Below, one piece after another: positions 7,206 through 16,022 of a stretch of DNA of 41,330 bases (within the stretch, counting starts at the first letter, position 1; every line of letters begins with the position of its first letter). The stretch spans positions 372 to 41,701 of the forward strand of contig DDSZ01000039.1 in the NCBI GenBank assembly GCA_002344205.1, given 5' to 3'. The notes under the pieces are model-generated. The model was not told the origin of the DNA, did not search any database, and saw nothing but the letters and a program-made list of their open reading frames with translations. The DNA comes from Opitutaceae bacterium UBA2377 (GTDB taxonomy: Bacteria > Verrucomicrobiota > Verrucomicrobiia > Opitutales > Opitutaceae). The position numbers and the translations under genes are program-made.

Positions 7206-10118
7206 ATGACCGTTGATGACCGCAAGGAACGACTGATCCGGATTGTCGCCATGTCGCTCATTGCGGCCGGAGGCATCGCCGTCGCCGTGCTGTCGTTGGT
7301 CTTTTACCGGCACCAAGCACGCAGCTTGGAGGAAGCAACCGAGCAGCAACTGCTGGCCGTTGCCGAATTGAAAGTCCGCGAACTGGAGCACTGGCGGAAG
7401 GAGCGCGAGAGCGACGCCCGCTTTTACCGGCTCAACCCGCCGTTCCTCCGCATGGTGCGGGACTATCTGGCCGACGAACGGATGTCCGGGGAATTGCGGA
7501 CTTGGCTGGATAACACCCAGGCCAGTCATGGCTACGAAATCATGCTGCTGGATCAGGAGGGGCGGGTTCGTCTGCAACTCCCCGCCGACACGGCCGCTCC
7601 CGGTGCGGAGGAAATCGCCGCCGGCGCAACCACCTTACGGCACAGCGCGGCCCAGTGGGTGGATTTCCACCGGCCGGATACGGACACGGGAGTCCGGCTT
7701 TCACTCGTCATACCGCTGGGGGATCCGGCCGACTCCACCCGGACGCAGGCGCTGATGCTTTGGCGGATTGATCCGCAGCGGCACCTGTATCCCACTCTCG
7801 AGACTTGGCCCACAAACAGCGAAACCGCCGAGACGCTGCTGGTGCGGCGCGAAAACGACCAGGTGCGGTCTCTCAGCCCGCTGCGTTTTTCCGACCTCGC
7901 ACCGCTGGAATTCACCCTGCCGCTCAGCACGCCCAATCTTCCGGCCGCCCGGGCGTTGCAGGGCGCTCGCGGCATCATTCGCGGCATCGACTACCGCGGC
8001 GCGGAAGTCATAGCGGCCGCCGAAGCAGTTGCCGGCACCGAATGGATGCTGATCGCCCGCATCGACCGCGCCGAGGCCGATGCGCCGCTGCGGCAAAAGC
8101 AGCTCTCCGTTTTGCTGCAGACCGCCACGCTCCTCGCCGGACTCGGCATCCTCGCCGGCTTTCTTTGGCGCCGCGGTGAAATCCGCCAGCTGCGCCGGCT
8201 GCATGAACTCCATGAAAATCTGCGCCGGAATGAGGAGCTGCTCCAAAACGTCCTCAATGCCAGCACCACGGTGATCTACCAGCTCGGCTGGGAAAGCTCC
8301 GCGAGCAGCACGCCGCGCTACACCAGCCCCAACCTGGAGCGTCTCACCGGCTATACCCTCGCGGAAGCCATGCAGCCCACCTGGTGGCCGGATCACGTCC
8401 ACCCGGAAGACCGGGCGCAGGCGGCGACTTTTGCCGCCGGCCTGCTCGAGCAGGGCCAGCTGGTGCATGAATACCGCTTCCTCCACAAGGACGGCCGCAC
8501 CCTCTGGATTCGCGACGAGATGCGCCTCATTCGCGATGCCGCCGGACAACCCCGCGAAGTCGCCGGGGCCTGGACCGACATCACCAACGAAAAACTGCGG
8601 AGCGAAGAGCTGCGGCTGAAGAGCGCCGCCCTTGAGGCCGCGGCCAACGCCATCGTCATCACCAATACCGACGGCCGCATCGAATGGGCCAACGAGGCCT
8701 TCACCCGGCTCACCGGCTACGCCCTCGGTGAGGTGCTGCACCGCAATCCCAAGCACCTCGTCAAGTCGGGCCTGCAAGGCGAGGAGTTTTACCGGGATCT
8801 TTGGACCACCATCCTCGCGGGCCGCCCGTGGAGCGGCGAACTCGTCAACCGGCGCAAGGACGGCACCCACTACACCGAGGAGATGATGATCACGCCGGTG
8901 AAGGACGCCGGCGGCGCCATCACGCATTTCATCGCCATCAAGCAGGACATCTCGGAACGAAAGCTCCTGCAGGAGCAGTATCTCAAGGCCCAGCGGCTGG
9001 AGAGCCTCGGCATGCTCGCCGCCGGCATCGCGCACGACCTGAACAACATGCTGGCCCCGATTATCTTCGCCGGCCCGCTGCTGCGCCGGCGGCTGACCGA
9101 CGAGAAGGACCTGCGCGTCATCAGCATGCTCGAAAGCAGCGCCGAACGCGGCGCGGCCCTCGTCAAGCAGGTGGTGGCCTTCGCCCAGGGCGGCACCAAC
9201 ACTCTACGCATCACCCAGCTCAAGCACGTCGCCCGCGACGTCGTTGCGCTCGCGCAAAACTCCTTCCCCAAGTCCATCCGCATCCAGTCCAGCATCCCCA
9301 CCGACGCTTGGCCGGTCATGGCCAATCCCTCCCAGATCCACCAGGTGTTGCTCAATCTTTGCGTCAACGCCCGTGACGCCATGCCCGACGGCGGCACGCT
9401 CACGGTCGCGCTCGCCAACCGCACGCTGAGCTTGGAAGACACGGCGAAACTGCCCGAGTCCCACCCCGGCGAGTGGCTGGTCATTTCCGTGGGCGACACC
9501 GGCACGGGCATCCCGCCCGATGTCCTGCCGCGGATCTTCGACGCATTTTTCACCACCAAGGCCAAGGGCAAGGGCAGCGGCCTCGGGCTCACGACCGTGC
9601 GCACCATCGTGCAGGCGCACCACGGCTTCATCAAGGTGGAGAGCGAGTCCGGGCGCGGCACCACCATGCGCATCTTTCTGCCCGCCAGCCGGGAGCATGC
9701 GCCCGATGAGCCGGCCGCCGCCTCGGCCTTGCCCGAGGGCCAGGGGGAGCTGATTCTCCTCGTGGACGACGATCCCAGCGTGCGCGAGAGCATGGAAGTT
9801 GTCCTCCGCCAGGGCAATTACCGCGTGCTCGCCTGCGGCGACGGCGTGGAGGCCATCGTCCTTTACCAGTCCCAGACCGGCAAGATTGACCTCGTGATCA
9901 CCGACGTGGACATGCCCAACCTCAACGGGGCCGTGCTCGCCTCGACCCTGATGCAGCTGCAGCCCAACCTCCGCATCATCGCCATCAGCGGGCTGGCCAG
10001 CGCCGCCAACGCCACCGTGACGGAGGCCCGGCGCCACGCCCGGGCCTTCCTGCAAAAGCCGTTCGGCGCATCAGAGCTGCTGCGCGCGGTGCAAGAAGTG
10101 CTGCACCCGCCGGCCTGA
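7206..10118 (+). CDS. hybrid sensor histidine kinase with periplasmic sensor, two PAS domains and C-terminal receiver
   Basis: A 970-residue membrane histidine kinase. Order: membrane helix (about 12-36), extracytoplasmic sensory region of about 260 residues, second helix (about 300-322), PAS 1 (about 344-462), PAS 2 (about 471-595), a HisKA segment with GIAHDLNN (phosphoacceptor His610), and an HATPase with N-box NLCVNARDAMPDGG, G1 box GDTGTGIP and G2 box GKGSGLGLTT. The C-terminal receiver has acidic residues D854-D856 and phosphoacceptor Asp900 (ITDVDMP). The architecture suggests a phosphorelay in which His610 passes phosphate to Asp900 and then onward. No DNA-binding output gene follows directly. 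It begins 66 bases after ccoI, so redox or metal sensing is possible but unproven. Confidence 0.92.
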   Translation: MTVDDRKERLIRIVAMSLIAAGGIAVAVLSLVFYRHQARSLEEATEQQLLAVAELKVRELEHWRKERESDARFYRLNPPFLRMVRDYLADERMSGELRTWLDNTQASHGYEIMLLDQEGRVRLQLPADTAAPGAEEIAAGATTLRHSAAQWVDFHRPDTDTGVRLSLVIPLGDPADSTRTQALMLWRIDPQRHLYPTLETWPTNSETAETLLVRRENDQVRSLSPLRFSDLAPLEFTLPLSTPNLPAARALQGARGIIRGIDYRGAEVIAAAEAVAGTEWMLIARIDRAEADAPLRQKQLSVLLQTATLLAGLGILAGFLWRRGEIRQLRRLHELHENLRRNEELLQNVLNASTTVIYQLGWESSASSTPRYTSPNLERLTGYTLAEAMQPTWWPDHVHPEDRAQAATFAAGLLEQGQLVHEYRFLHKDGRTLWIRDEMRLIRDAAGQPREVAGAWTDITNEKLRSEELRLKSAALEAAANAIVITNTDGRIEWANEAFTRLTGYALGEVLHRNPKHLVKSGLQGEEFYRDLWTTILAGRPWSGELVNRRKDGTHYTEEMMITPVKDAGGAITHFIAIKQDISERKLLQEQYLKAQRLESLGMLAAGIAHDLNNMLAPIIFAGPLLRRRLTDEKDLRVISMLESSAERGAALVKQVVAFAQGGTNTLRITQLKHVARDVVALAQNSFPKSIRIQSSIPTDAWPVMANPSQIHQVLLNLCVNARDAMPDGGTLTVALANRTLSLEDTAKLPESHPGEWLVISVGDTGTGIPPDVLPRIFDAFFTTKAKGKGSGLGLTTVRTIVQAHHGFIKVESESGRGTTMRIFLPASREHAPDEPAAASALPEGQGELILLVDDDPSVRESMEVVLRQGNYRVLACGDGVEAIVLYQSQTGKIDLVITDVDMPNLNGAVLASTLMQLQPNLRIIAISGLASAANATVTEARRHARAFLQKPFGASELLRAVQEVLHPPA

Positions 10119-10139
10119 GGCCGCGGCCCGCGAGTTCCG

Positions 10140-10652
10140 TTGACGGTCGGCCTGGGCCTGGTGCGGCTGGAGGCGCTCACCGTCCGGCAGTTGCTGGACG
10201 ACACCTCGCTCACGCCGAAACGCTTTGCCAATCTCTTCGAGGGCTTCACCTACGAGTTCATCAACTACGTGCAGAACCCCGACGTGTTTCTCCGCACCAA
10301 GATCGGCGACTGCGACGACTACGCCATCCTTGCCGACCACGTGCTCAGCCACCACGGCTACGACACCCGGCTCATCCATGTGCGGATGATGGGCCGCATC
10401 GCCCACGCCGTCTGCTACGTCACCGAGGACAAGGCCTACCTCGACTACAACAACCGCCGCTACACCTTCAACCTCGAGCGCTGCAAACCCGACATCCGTT
10501 CCATCGCGACCAAGGTCGCCCGTTCCTTCGAGGCCAACTGGACCTCCGCCTCCGAGTTCACCTACGACTACGCCACCGACGTGAAGGAAGCAAAGTTCAC
10601 GGTGGTCAAAACCGATCCTCCGGCTCAGGATCCCGACCGTGGGAGATACTGA
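10140..10652 (+). CDS. transglutaminase-like cysteine protease family protein
   Basis: A predicted 170-residue cytoplasmic protein with a transglutaminase/papain-like core: catalytic Cys58 in KIGDCDDYAIL, His89 in RIAHAVCYV and an Asp near 102 in AYLDYNN, in the Cys-His-Asp order of the superfamily. No signal peptide or membrane helix is visible. TTG at 10140 is the earliest start after the kinase stop. GTG at 10161 is an alternative that removes seven residues. It sits 21 bases after the hybrid kinase and 33 bases before the next sensor gene, on the same strand, so co-transcription is likely. The substrate is unknown. Bacterial members include proteases, and some members lack activity. Confidence 0.8.
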   Translation: MTVGLGLVRLEALTVRQLLDDTSLTPKRFANLFEGFTYEFINYVQNPDVFLRTKIGDCDDYAILADHVLSHHGYDTRLIHVRMMGRIAHAVCYVTEDKAYLDYNNRRYTFNLERCKPDIRSIATKVARSFEANWTSASEFTYDYATDVKEAKFTVVKTDPPAQDPDRGRY

Positions 10653-10685
10653 ACCGGAGCTTCCCTCTCCCAACCCCCGCCCAAA

Positions 10686-11792
10686 TTGAAAGATCCGACC
10701 ATCAAACGCGTGCTGGCCCTCTTCGCCCTCGTCACCGTGGTGCTTGTCGCCGTGGCCGTGCATGCCGTCCGCCAGCTCAACCGCACGGTGACCGCGAGCG
10801 ACTGGGTCAACCGCACCCACGCCCTGATCAACGAGCTCGAGGGCATCGCCGCCGCCACCCAGAGCGCCGAGGGTTCGCTGCGCATCTATGCCCTCACCCG
10901 CGACCCCCGCGATCTTGCCGCCGGCCGCCGCAGCCAGGTGCGGCTGGCCGACCACCTGGAGGTGGCCGGCGCGCTCGCCCGCGACCAGGCGGAAACCGCC
11001 CGGCAGGTTGCCCGGCTGGCCACCCTGGCCGAGTCCCGCAGCGCCTTCGCCCGCGAACTCGGGTCCGCACCGCCCGAATCCCTCGCCACCCTGTTCGCGG
11101 TCGACGCGGCCAACACCGCGGTGGAGGAACTCCTGCGGCTGGTCGAACGGCTGGTAACCGAGCAGATGAACCTGCTCGCCCTCCGCGACCAGGAGTCGTT
11201 CCTCCAGGCCCAGGCCACGCGCTGGACCATCGGTCTCGGCGTGGCCATCAACTTTCTCCTCCTCGCCGCCGGCGCCTGGCTCATCCGCGACGACATCCTG
11301 ATGCGCCGCCGCGCCGCCGACGCGATGGCCGCGGCCAACGCCCAGCTCGAATCCCGCGTGCAGGCACGCACCGCTGAACTCAGCGCCGCCAACGACCGCC
11401 TGAACCTGGAAAACCTCGAGCGCCGCTGGGCCAACCAGGCCCTGGAGCACCAGCTCCGCTACAACCACCTCATCATCAACTCCATCACCGACCTCGTCTT
11501 CGTCATCACCAAGGTCGCCAACATATCCCGCATCAACCCCGCCGTCGAGCACGACACCGGCTGGCTGGCAAAGGATCTCATCAACCGACCGCTGCCCGAA
11601 CTGGTCCGCCTGACCGCCGGCGACCTCCCGCTGCAGCGTGGCCTGAAGGAGGGCCACGATCTCCGCGACCTGCCCGCGACCCTGCTCCGCAGCGAAGGCG
11701 GCGAGATCCCCGTCCGCTTCACCTTCTACCCGCTGCGCGACGGCAACAACGTCGTCGGCGGCGTCGTCATCCTCAACCGTGCCACCGCCTGA
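10686..11792 (+). CDS. CHASE3-PAS membrane sensor protein without kinase or other output domain
   Basis: A 368-residue protein starting at TTG. Membrane helix 1 is at about 9-28, followed by an extracytoplasmic helical region with CHASE3-like features (around 40-75, ending in YALTRDP). Helix 2 is at about 180-200. A cytoplasmic coiled-coil (about 205-260, with QARTAELSAANDRLNLEN) leads into a PAS domain (about 262-365) ending VGGVVILNR. Normally a HisKA, GGDEF or similar domain follows such a PAS, but here the frame stops three residues later. No kinase-like sequence follows in any frame before the receiver gene 15 bases downstream. It may signal by protein contact to the receiver or to the upstream kinase. 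This is inference. Confidence 0.85.
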   Translation: MKDPTIKRVLALFALVTVVLVAVAVHAVRQLNRTVTASDWVNRTHALINELEGIAAATQSAEGSLRIYALTRDPRDLAAGRRSQVRLADHLEVAGALARDQAETARQVARLATLAESRSAFARELGSAPPESLATLFAVDAANTAVEELLRLVERLVTEQMNLLALRDQESFLQAQATRWTIGLGVAINFLLLAAGAWLIRDDILMRRRAADAMAAANAQLESRVQARTAELSAANDRLNLENLERRWANQALEHQLRYNHLIINSITDLVFVITKVANISRINPAVEHDTGWLAKDLINRPLPELVRLTAGDLPLQRGLKEGHDLRDLPATLLRSEGGEIPVRFTFYPLRDGNNVVGGVVILNRATA

Positions 11793-11807
11793 CCCCGCCT
11801 GTTCCCC

Positions 11808-12179
11808 ATGAGCCACCACATTTTGATCGTCGATGACGAGGCCGAGATCCGCCAGCTGCTCGAGCAGTTCCTCAGCATCAGCGGCTACCGCATCGCCACC
11901 GTCGCCACCGCCCGCGAAGCCCTCGCGCACGCCGCCGCCACCCCGCCCGATCTCGTGATTTCCGACCTCCAGTTGGAGGAATCCGACGGCCTCGACCTCA
12001 TCGCCAAGCTGAAAGCCGCCCAGCCCGGCCTGCCCGTCATCCTGCTCACCAGCGTGCTCTTCGACCGCCAGACCGTGGAGGAAAACCTGAGCAAACGCGT
12101 TTCCGCCTACCTCCCCAAGACCACGCCTCTCAACCAGCTCCTCGCCGAAATCCAGCGTCTGCTGGCCGCCGGGAAGTAA
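11808..12179 (+). CDS. single-domain response regulator (receiver only)
   Basis: A 123-residue CheY-like receiver. It shows the acidic pair D9-D10 (ILIVDDE), phosphoacceptor Asp53 (DLVISDLQL), the conserved Thr/Ser position in ILLTSV and Lys104 in YLPKTTP. No output domain follows: the protein ends within the last receiver helix. It starts 15 bases after the CHASE3-PAS gene, and the hybrid kinase lies 1.7 kb upstream on the same strand. It could be an intermediate in a phosphorelay, or act through protein contacts. ATG at 11808 has no clear Shine-Dalgarno sequence. Confidence 0.93.
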   Translation: MSHHILIVDDEAEIRQLLEQFLSISGYRIATVATAREALAHAAATPPDLVISDLQLEESDGLDLIAKLKAAQPGLPVILLTSVLFDRQTVEENLSKRVSAYLPKTTPLNQLLAEIQRLLAAGK

Positions 12180-12198
12180 GAAAGGGCGCGGTAGCGCC

Positions 12199-12225
12199 GG
12201 TAGGGTCCGCTCTCCGAGCGGACCG
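12199..12225. repeat. 27-bp palindromic intergenic repeat, single copy (family GGTAGGGYCCG...CGGRCCG)
   Basis: This copy contains a 9-bp perfect hairpin (GGTCCGCTC at 12204-12212 paired with GAGCGGACC at 12216-12224, loop TCC). It matches 22 of 27 positions of each arm of the inverted repeat at 16023-16098. Two of the stem differences are compensatory (T-A here, C-G there), so base pairing appears conserved. It is not followed by a T-run. A second small hairpin (GGCGC-GGTA-GCGCC, 12185-12198) lies just upstream. Confidence 0.75.
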
Positions 12226-12251
12226 TGGCCTGCCCGCTGGACTTGCCAAAC

Positions 12252-12286
12252 AAAAGCCCCCCTGCTCCACACGGGAACAGGGGGGC
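12252..12286 (-). terminator. Rho-independent terminator of tRNA-Tyr
   Basis: A 9-bp perfect GC-rich stem (12256-12264 paired with 12278-12286, GCCCCCCTG/CAGGGGGGC) with a 13-base loop. On the - strand it is followed by TTTTG (12251-12255), then TTTGGC. It begins 6 bases after the encoded CCA end of the tRNA, where a terminator for that gene is expected. Confidence 0.85.
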
Positions 12287-12292
12287 GAAAGG

Positions 12293-12378
<86 letters not shown>

Positions 12379-12492
12379 AAAAAACGGAACGCGGAAGTTC
12401 TCGTCTCGCCCGCCGCAGTTCAAGGTTTTTTTCACCCCGGCCTTGCTTCCCCCGGGCCCCCGGCTTGTCTGGCGGACAACGCCCCGCCGCGC

Positions 12493-13932
12493 ATGGATGC
12501 CGAGCTCGAACAAACCCTGACGCAAGGCCTTTGGTCGCACCTCTTCACGATCGCCGGCTTCCTGCTGGCCATTTTCCTCATCGCCCGGCTGGTGAGCGAG
12601 AAACGCCAGCCCGGCAGCACCTTCGCCTGGCTGTTGGTCATCGTGCTCATCCCCTACGTGGGCGTGCCGCTCTACCTGCTCTTGGGCGGCCGCAAGCTCC
12701 GCCGCCTGCGCGCCAGCAAGTCCCGCCTCCTGCCCGCCCTGCCCGGCCGGGGCGAGATTCCGCCCGCTGCCTGCGCCAGCCTCTCCGTGGCCAGCACCGT
12801 CACGGCCAACGGCGCCTGCGAACCCGTCGGCGGCAACCGCATCCGGCTGCTCACCACCGGCGAGATCACCTACGCCGCCCTTGAGGAAGAGATCAACCGC
12901 GCCCGCACCCACATCCACATCACCGCCTTCATCATCGGCCGCGACGACACCGGCCGCCGTATTATCAAGCTCCTCGCCCGGCGCGCGAAGGACGGCGTCA
13001 AGGTCCGCCTGCTCCTCGACTCCGTGGGCTGCATGTTCCTCAGCCGGGATTTCCTCCACCCGCTGCGCAAGGCCGGCGGCGAGATCCAGTGGTTCATGCC
13101 CGTGCTGCCCTTCACCTCGCGCGGCTCGGCCAACCTCCGCAATCACCGCAAGATCGCCGTCTTCGACCACGCCACCGCCATCGTCGGCGGCCACAACCTC
13201 GCCCGCGAATACATGGGGCCCACCCCGCTGAAAAAACGCTGGGCCGACTTTAGCGCCGTCATCGCCGGCCCCGCCGCCGCCCTTCTCAACGAGGTCTTCA
13301 TCGCCGACTGGTGCTTCGCCAGCAAACAGTCCGCCGACGCCCTCCACGCCGAGATCCCCGTCGCCGAGGCGCTCCAACCCCGCGGCGACAGCGAGCTGCA
13401 GGTCGTCGCCAGCGGCCCCGATGTGCCTGGCGACCCGCTCTACGAGGGCATCCTCGCCATGATCCAGGGGACCGACCGCAGCCTCACCATCATCACGCCC
13501 TACTTCATCCCCGACGAAGTCCTGCAGCGCACGCTCATCGTGAAAGCCCGCGCCGGCCGCGCAGTCACGCTCATCGTGCCCGCGCGTTCCAACCACCCCG
13601 TCACCGACTTCGCCCGGCGGCACTTCCTGCGCGAACTCCGCGAGGCCGGCGTCCGCATCATGCTCCACGGCCCCGGCATGATGCACAGCAAGGCCATCCT
13701 CGTGGACGACCGGCTCGCGCTCTTCGGCTCGCCCAATTTCGACCTGCGCAGCCTCTTCCTCAATTTCGAGATCGCCGTGCTCGTCCACTCCCAGCCCGAC
13801 GTCCTCGCCATGAAGGCCTGGGTGGAGACGCTCCTCCGCTCCTGCCGCCCCGCCGGCGACCTCCCCCGCAAATCCCGGCTCTGGGGCAACATCCTCGAAG
13901 ACCTCAGCCGCCTGCTCGCGCCGTTGCTGTGA
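12493..13932 (+). CDS. cls: cardiolipin synthase (phospholipase D family)
   Basis: A 479-residue membrane-bound enzyme that joins phosphatidyl groups to make cardiolipin. Two N-terminal membrane segments (about residues 14-34 and 45-63) are followed by two phospholipase D motifs: H218-x-K220 with D225 (NHRKIAVFD) and H398-x-K400 with D405 (MMHSKAILVDD). Each is followed by its GG/GSxN segment (VGGHNL, FGSPNFD). Length and layout match bacterial Cls. The frame is open further upstream into the tRNA region, but ATG 12493 gives the usual N-terminus (MDAELEQTL, then the first helix), so I chose it. No Shine-Dalgarno sequence is visible. Confidence 0.95.
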   Translation: MDAELEQTLTQGLWSHLFTIAGFLLAIFLIARLVSEKRQPGSTFAWLLVIVLIPYVGVPLYLLLGGRKLRRLRASKSRLLPALPGRGEIPPAACASLSVASTVTANGACEPVGGNRIRLLTTGEITYAALEEEINRARTHIHITAFIIGRDDTGRRIIKLLARRAKDGVKVRLLLDSVGCMFLSRDFLHPLRKAGGEIQWFMPVLPFTSRGSANLRNHRKIAVFDHATAIVGGHNLAREYMGPTPLKKRWADFSAVIAGPAAALLNEVFIADWCFASKQSADALHAEIPVAEALQPRGDSELQVVASGPDVPGDPLYEGILAMIQGTDRSLTIITPYFIPDEVLQRTLIVKARAGRAVTLIVPARSNHPVTDFARRHFLRELREAGVRIMLHGPGMMHSKAILVDDRLALFGSPNFDLRSLFLNFEIAVLVHSQPDVLAMKAWVETLLRSCRPAGDLPRKSRLWGNILEDLSRLLAPLL

Positions 13933-13992
13933 AGGCAATCGTCATGATCGGCTCTACGCACTAACTACGGCCGCAGATGATTCGAAAATTCT

Positions 13993-14081
13993 GTGACGTT
14001 TCCCGATGACTTGGAGATTATGCTCGATTATCGTGAATTACTAAAGCGCCCCAAATGGCAAAGCAGACGAATTAGCAACCC
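13993..14081 (+). pseudogene. possible 5' remnant of an HNH-endonuclease-like gene
   Basis: The gap 13933-14189 is clearly richer in A and T than its neighbours. A frame opening at GTG 13993 reads LDYRELLKRPKWQSRRI at 14023-14073. This resembles the conserved opening of many small HNH endonucleases (YxELLKxPxWQxKR). After that the similarity stops: no CxxC pairs or HNH core follow, although the frame stays open to 14193. It could be a decayed fragment or chance. The similarity is from memory only. Confidence 0.3.
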
Positions 14082-14189
14082 AGCATGCATTGTTAGCCGA
14101 AGCCCAAGGTGCAGGCTTGCCCGTGAGGAAATCGTGCAAACCGATGTCCTGAACCGGCGGGTTGAATCGTCGGGTAAAACAGGAACCTC

Positions 14190-14531
14190 ATGACAAAATA
14201 CCTCGTAGCCATTCACCGACCCAACGGCTTTGACCCTGCCATGACCGTGGATGCGGTCATGCGCCGCGATATTGATGCCCTCAATGCCGAGATGGTCGCG
14301 GCCGGCGTCCGGGTCTTCGTCGGCGGCCTGCAGCCGCCCGGTCGGGCCAAGTCGCTTCTGCGGCAGCCTGATGGCTCGGTGCTCACAACCGACGGCCCCT
14401 ACCTCAAGACCGGGGAATTCGTGGATGGCTTCTGGGTGCTGGAGGTGGCCAACCGCGACGAGGCGCAGGCCTGGGGCCGCAAAGCCGCCCAAGCGTGCCG
14501 CGCCTCCGTCGAGGTGCGACCGTTCCATTGA
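14190..14531 (+). CDS. YCII-related (DGPF-type) small protein
   Basis: A 113-residue protein of the YCII/DGPF superfamily, a dimeric alpha-beta fold of mostly unknown function. It has the family hallmark DGPYLKTGEFVDGFWVLE (about residues 70-87) and an N-terminal strand (MTKYLVAIHRP), with length typical for the family. In many bacteria such genes sit beside ECF sigma factors, but none is present here. The start is supported by AGGA at 14180-14183, one of the few Shine-Dalgarno-like sites in this window. It converges with thrC across a gap of about 100 bases in which I see no clear terminator. Confidence 0.88.
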   Translation: MTKYLVAIHRPNGFDPAMTVDAVMRRDIDALNAEMVAAGVRVFVGGLQPPGRAKSLLRQPDGSVLTTDGPYLKTGEFVDGFWVLEVANRDEAQAWGRKAAQACRASVEVRPFH

Positions 14532-14633
14532 GCCATCCGGGCGACCTCCCGAAGGCACTCTTCGCGCCAGCGTCCGGGAAGCCGGTCTCAGCGTCGGGCC
14601 TGCAACGCCCCTTGATCTGACCGCGCCGAAAGC

Positions 14634-15992
14634 TCAAACCGCGTGCTGCTCCACGTAGGCGCGGACGGCGGCGGCGGTCGCGGGCAGGCGGTGCTTCACC
14701 ACGGGGCGCGATTTCAACGCCTCCAGGCTCGGATGCACGGGCTCCTCGCCGAGCACGGCGCGGAGCGTCTCGGGAAACTTGGCCGGGCTCGCCGTGGCCA
14801 GCACCACGCTCGGGCGGTCGGGCGACAGTTCCTTGAAGGCGCAGGCGGTGTGCGGGTCGGCGACGTAGCCGAACTGCCGGTGCACGCGCCGGATGATCTC
14901 CGGAATCTCCGCATCGGTGCAGCGCGAGGAGGAAAACAACCCCCGGTCAAAGTTCTCGAACCGATACCGGCCGGTCTCCTTGAAGGTGCGCATGATCTCG
15001 CGCACCCGGCCCGCGTCGCACCCGACGCTGTAATACATGAGGCGCTCGAAATTCGACGCCACTTGGATGTCCATCGAGGGCGCGAGGCTCGGCTGCACCG
15101 CGCCGACGCGGTATTCGCCCGTGGTGAACAGGCGGTGCAGGATGTCGTTCTGGTTGGTCGCCACCTTGAAGCCCGCGAGCGGCACGCCCATCCGGGTGAG
15201 CATCCACCCGGCCAGCACGTTGCCGAAATTGCCGGTCGGCACCACGAACTCCGCTGCCGCCCGCTCCGCCCGCGACAGCCGCAGCCACGCGTAGAGGTAA
15301 TAGACGCACTGGGCTAGCACCCGGGCGAGGTTGATGGAGTTCACCGCCGAGAGCCGGTTTTTCAGCCGAAAGGTCTGGTCGGCGAACAGCTCCTTGAGGA
15401 TCGCCTGCGCGTCATCAAAGGAGCCGTCAATGGCCAGCGCATGCACATTGGCCGCACCGGTGCAGGCCATCTGCCGCTCCTGCAGCGGCGACACGCGGCC
15501 GTCGGGATAGAGGATGAAGCTGGCGGTGCCGGGCTTGCCCAGCAGCCCGTGGATCGCCGCTGCGCCCGTGTCGCCCGAGGTCGCACCGAGGACGTTGATG
15601 GACTCGCCGCGCTCCCGGCACTGGCGCTCGTAGAGGTTGCCGAGCAACTGCAGGGCGAAATCCTTGAACGCAAGCGTCGGCCCGTGGAACAGCTCCAGCA
15701 CGTGCGTGCGTTCATCCAGCCGCACCAGCGGTGCGATCGCTGGATGCGAAAAACGTGCATAGGAACGCGTCACCAAATCCCGCAGCGCCTCCGCCGGGAT
15801 GTCCGTGGCGAAAACCCGCATGAACTCAAAGCAAAGCTCCGCGTAGCCCAGCTTTTCAAAGCGCGCGAGGTCGGGGGAGAAATCCGGCAGCGTCTCCGGC
15901 AGGTAAAGCCCGCCGTCCGGCGCCAGCCCGGTCGCGACCGCAGCCGAAAAGCCGAGGGGCTCACTCTGCCCGCGGGTGGAGATGTAACGCAT
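14634..15992 (-). CDS. thrC: threonine synthase
   Basis: A 452-residue PLP enzyme converting O-phospho-L-homoserine to threonine, the last step of threonine synthesis. The N-terminus MRYISTRG and PDGGLYLPE are typical of the long bacterial form. The PLP lysine is Lys110 in LAFKDFALQLLGN. Further family motifs are SGDTGAAAI and the phosphate-binding PTGNFGNVLAG. It is the last gene of the serA-plsY-hom-lysC-thrC run. It is separated from lysC by 157 bases that hold a large inverted repeat, so it may have its own promoter or be partly uncoupled. The ATG has no visible Shine-Dalgarno sequence. Confidence 0.96.
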   Translation of the reverse strand: MRYISTRGQSEPLGFSAAVATGLAPDGGLYLPETLPDFSPDLARFEKLGYAELCFEFMRVFATDIPAEALRDLVTRSYARFSHPAIAPLVRLDERTHVLELFHGPTLAFKDFALQLLGNLYERQCRERGESINVLGATSGDTGAAAIHGLLGKPGTASFILYPDGRVSPLQERQMACTGAANVHALAIDGSFDDAQAILKELFADQTFRLKNRLSAVNSINLARVLAQCVYYLYAWLRLSRAERAAAEFVVPTGNFGNVLAGWMLTRMGVPLAGFKVATNQNDILHRLFTTGEYRVGAVQPSLAPSMDIQVASNFERLMYYSVGCDAGRVREIMRTFKETGRYRFENFDRGLFSSSRCTDAEIPEIIRRVHRQFGYVADPHTACAFKELSPDRPSVVLATASPAKFPETLRAVLGEEPVHPSLEALKSRPVVKHRLPATAAAVRAYVEQHAV

Positions 15993-16022
15993 GGCGCAAG
16001 TGGGTGGGATTCAATCCTACCC

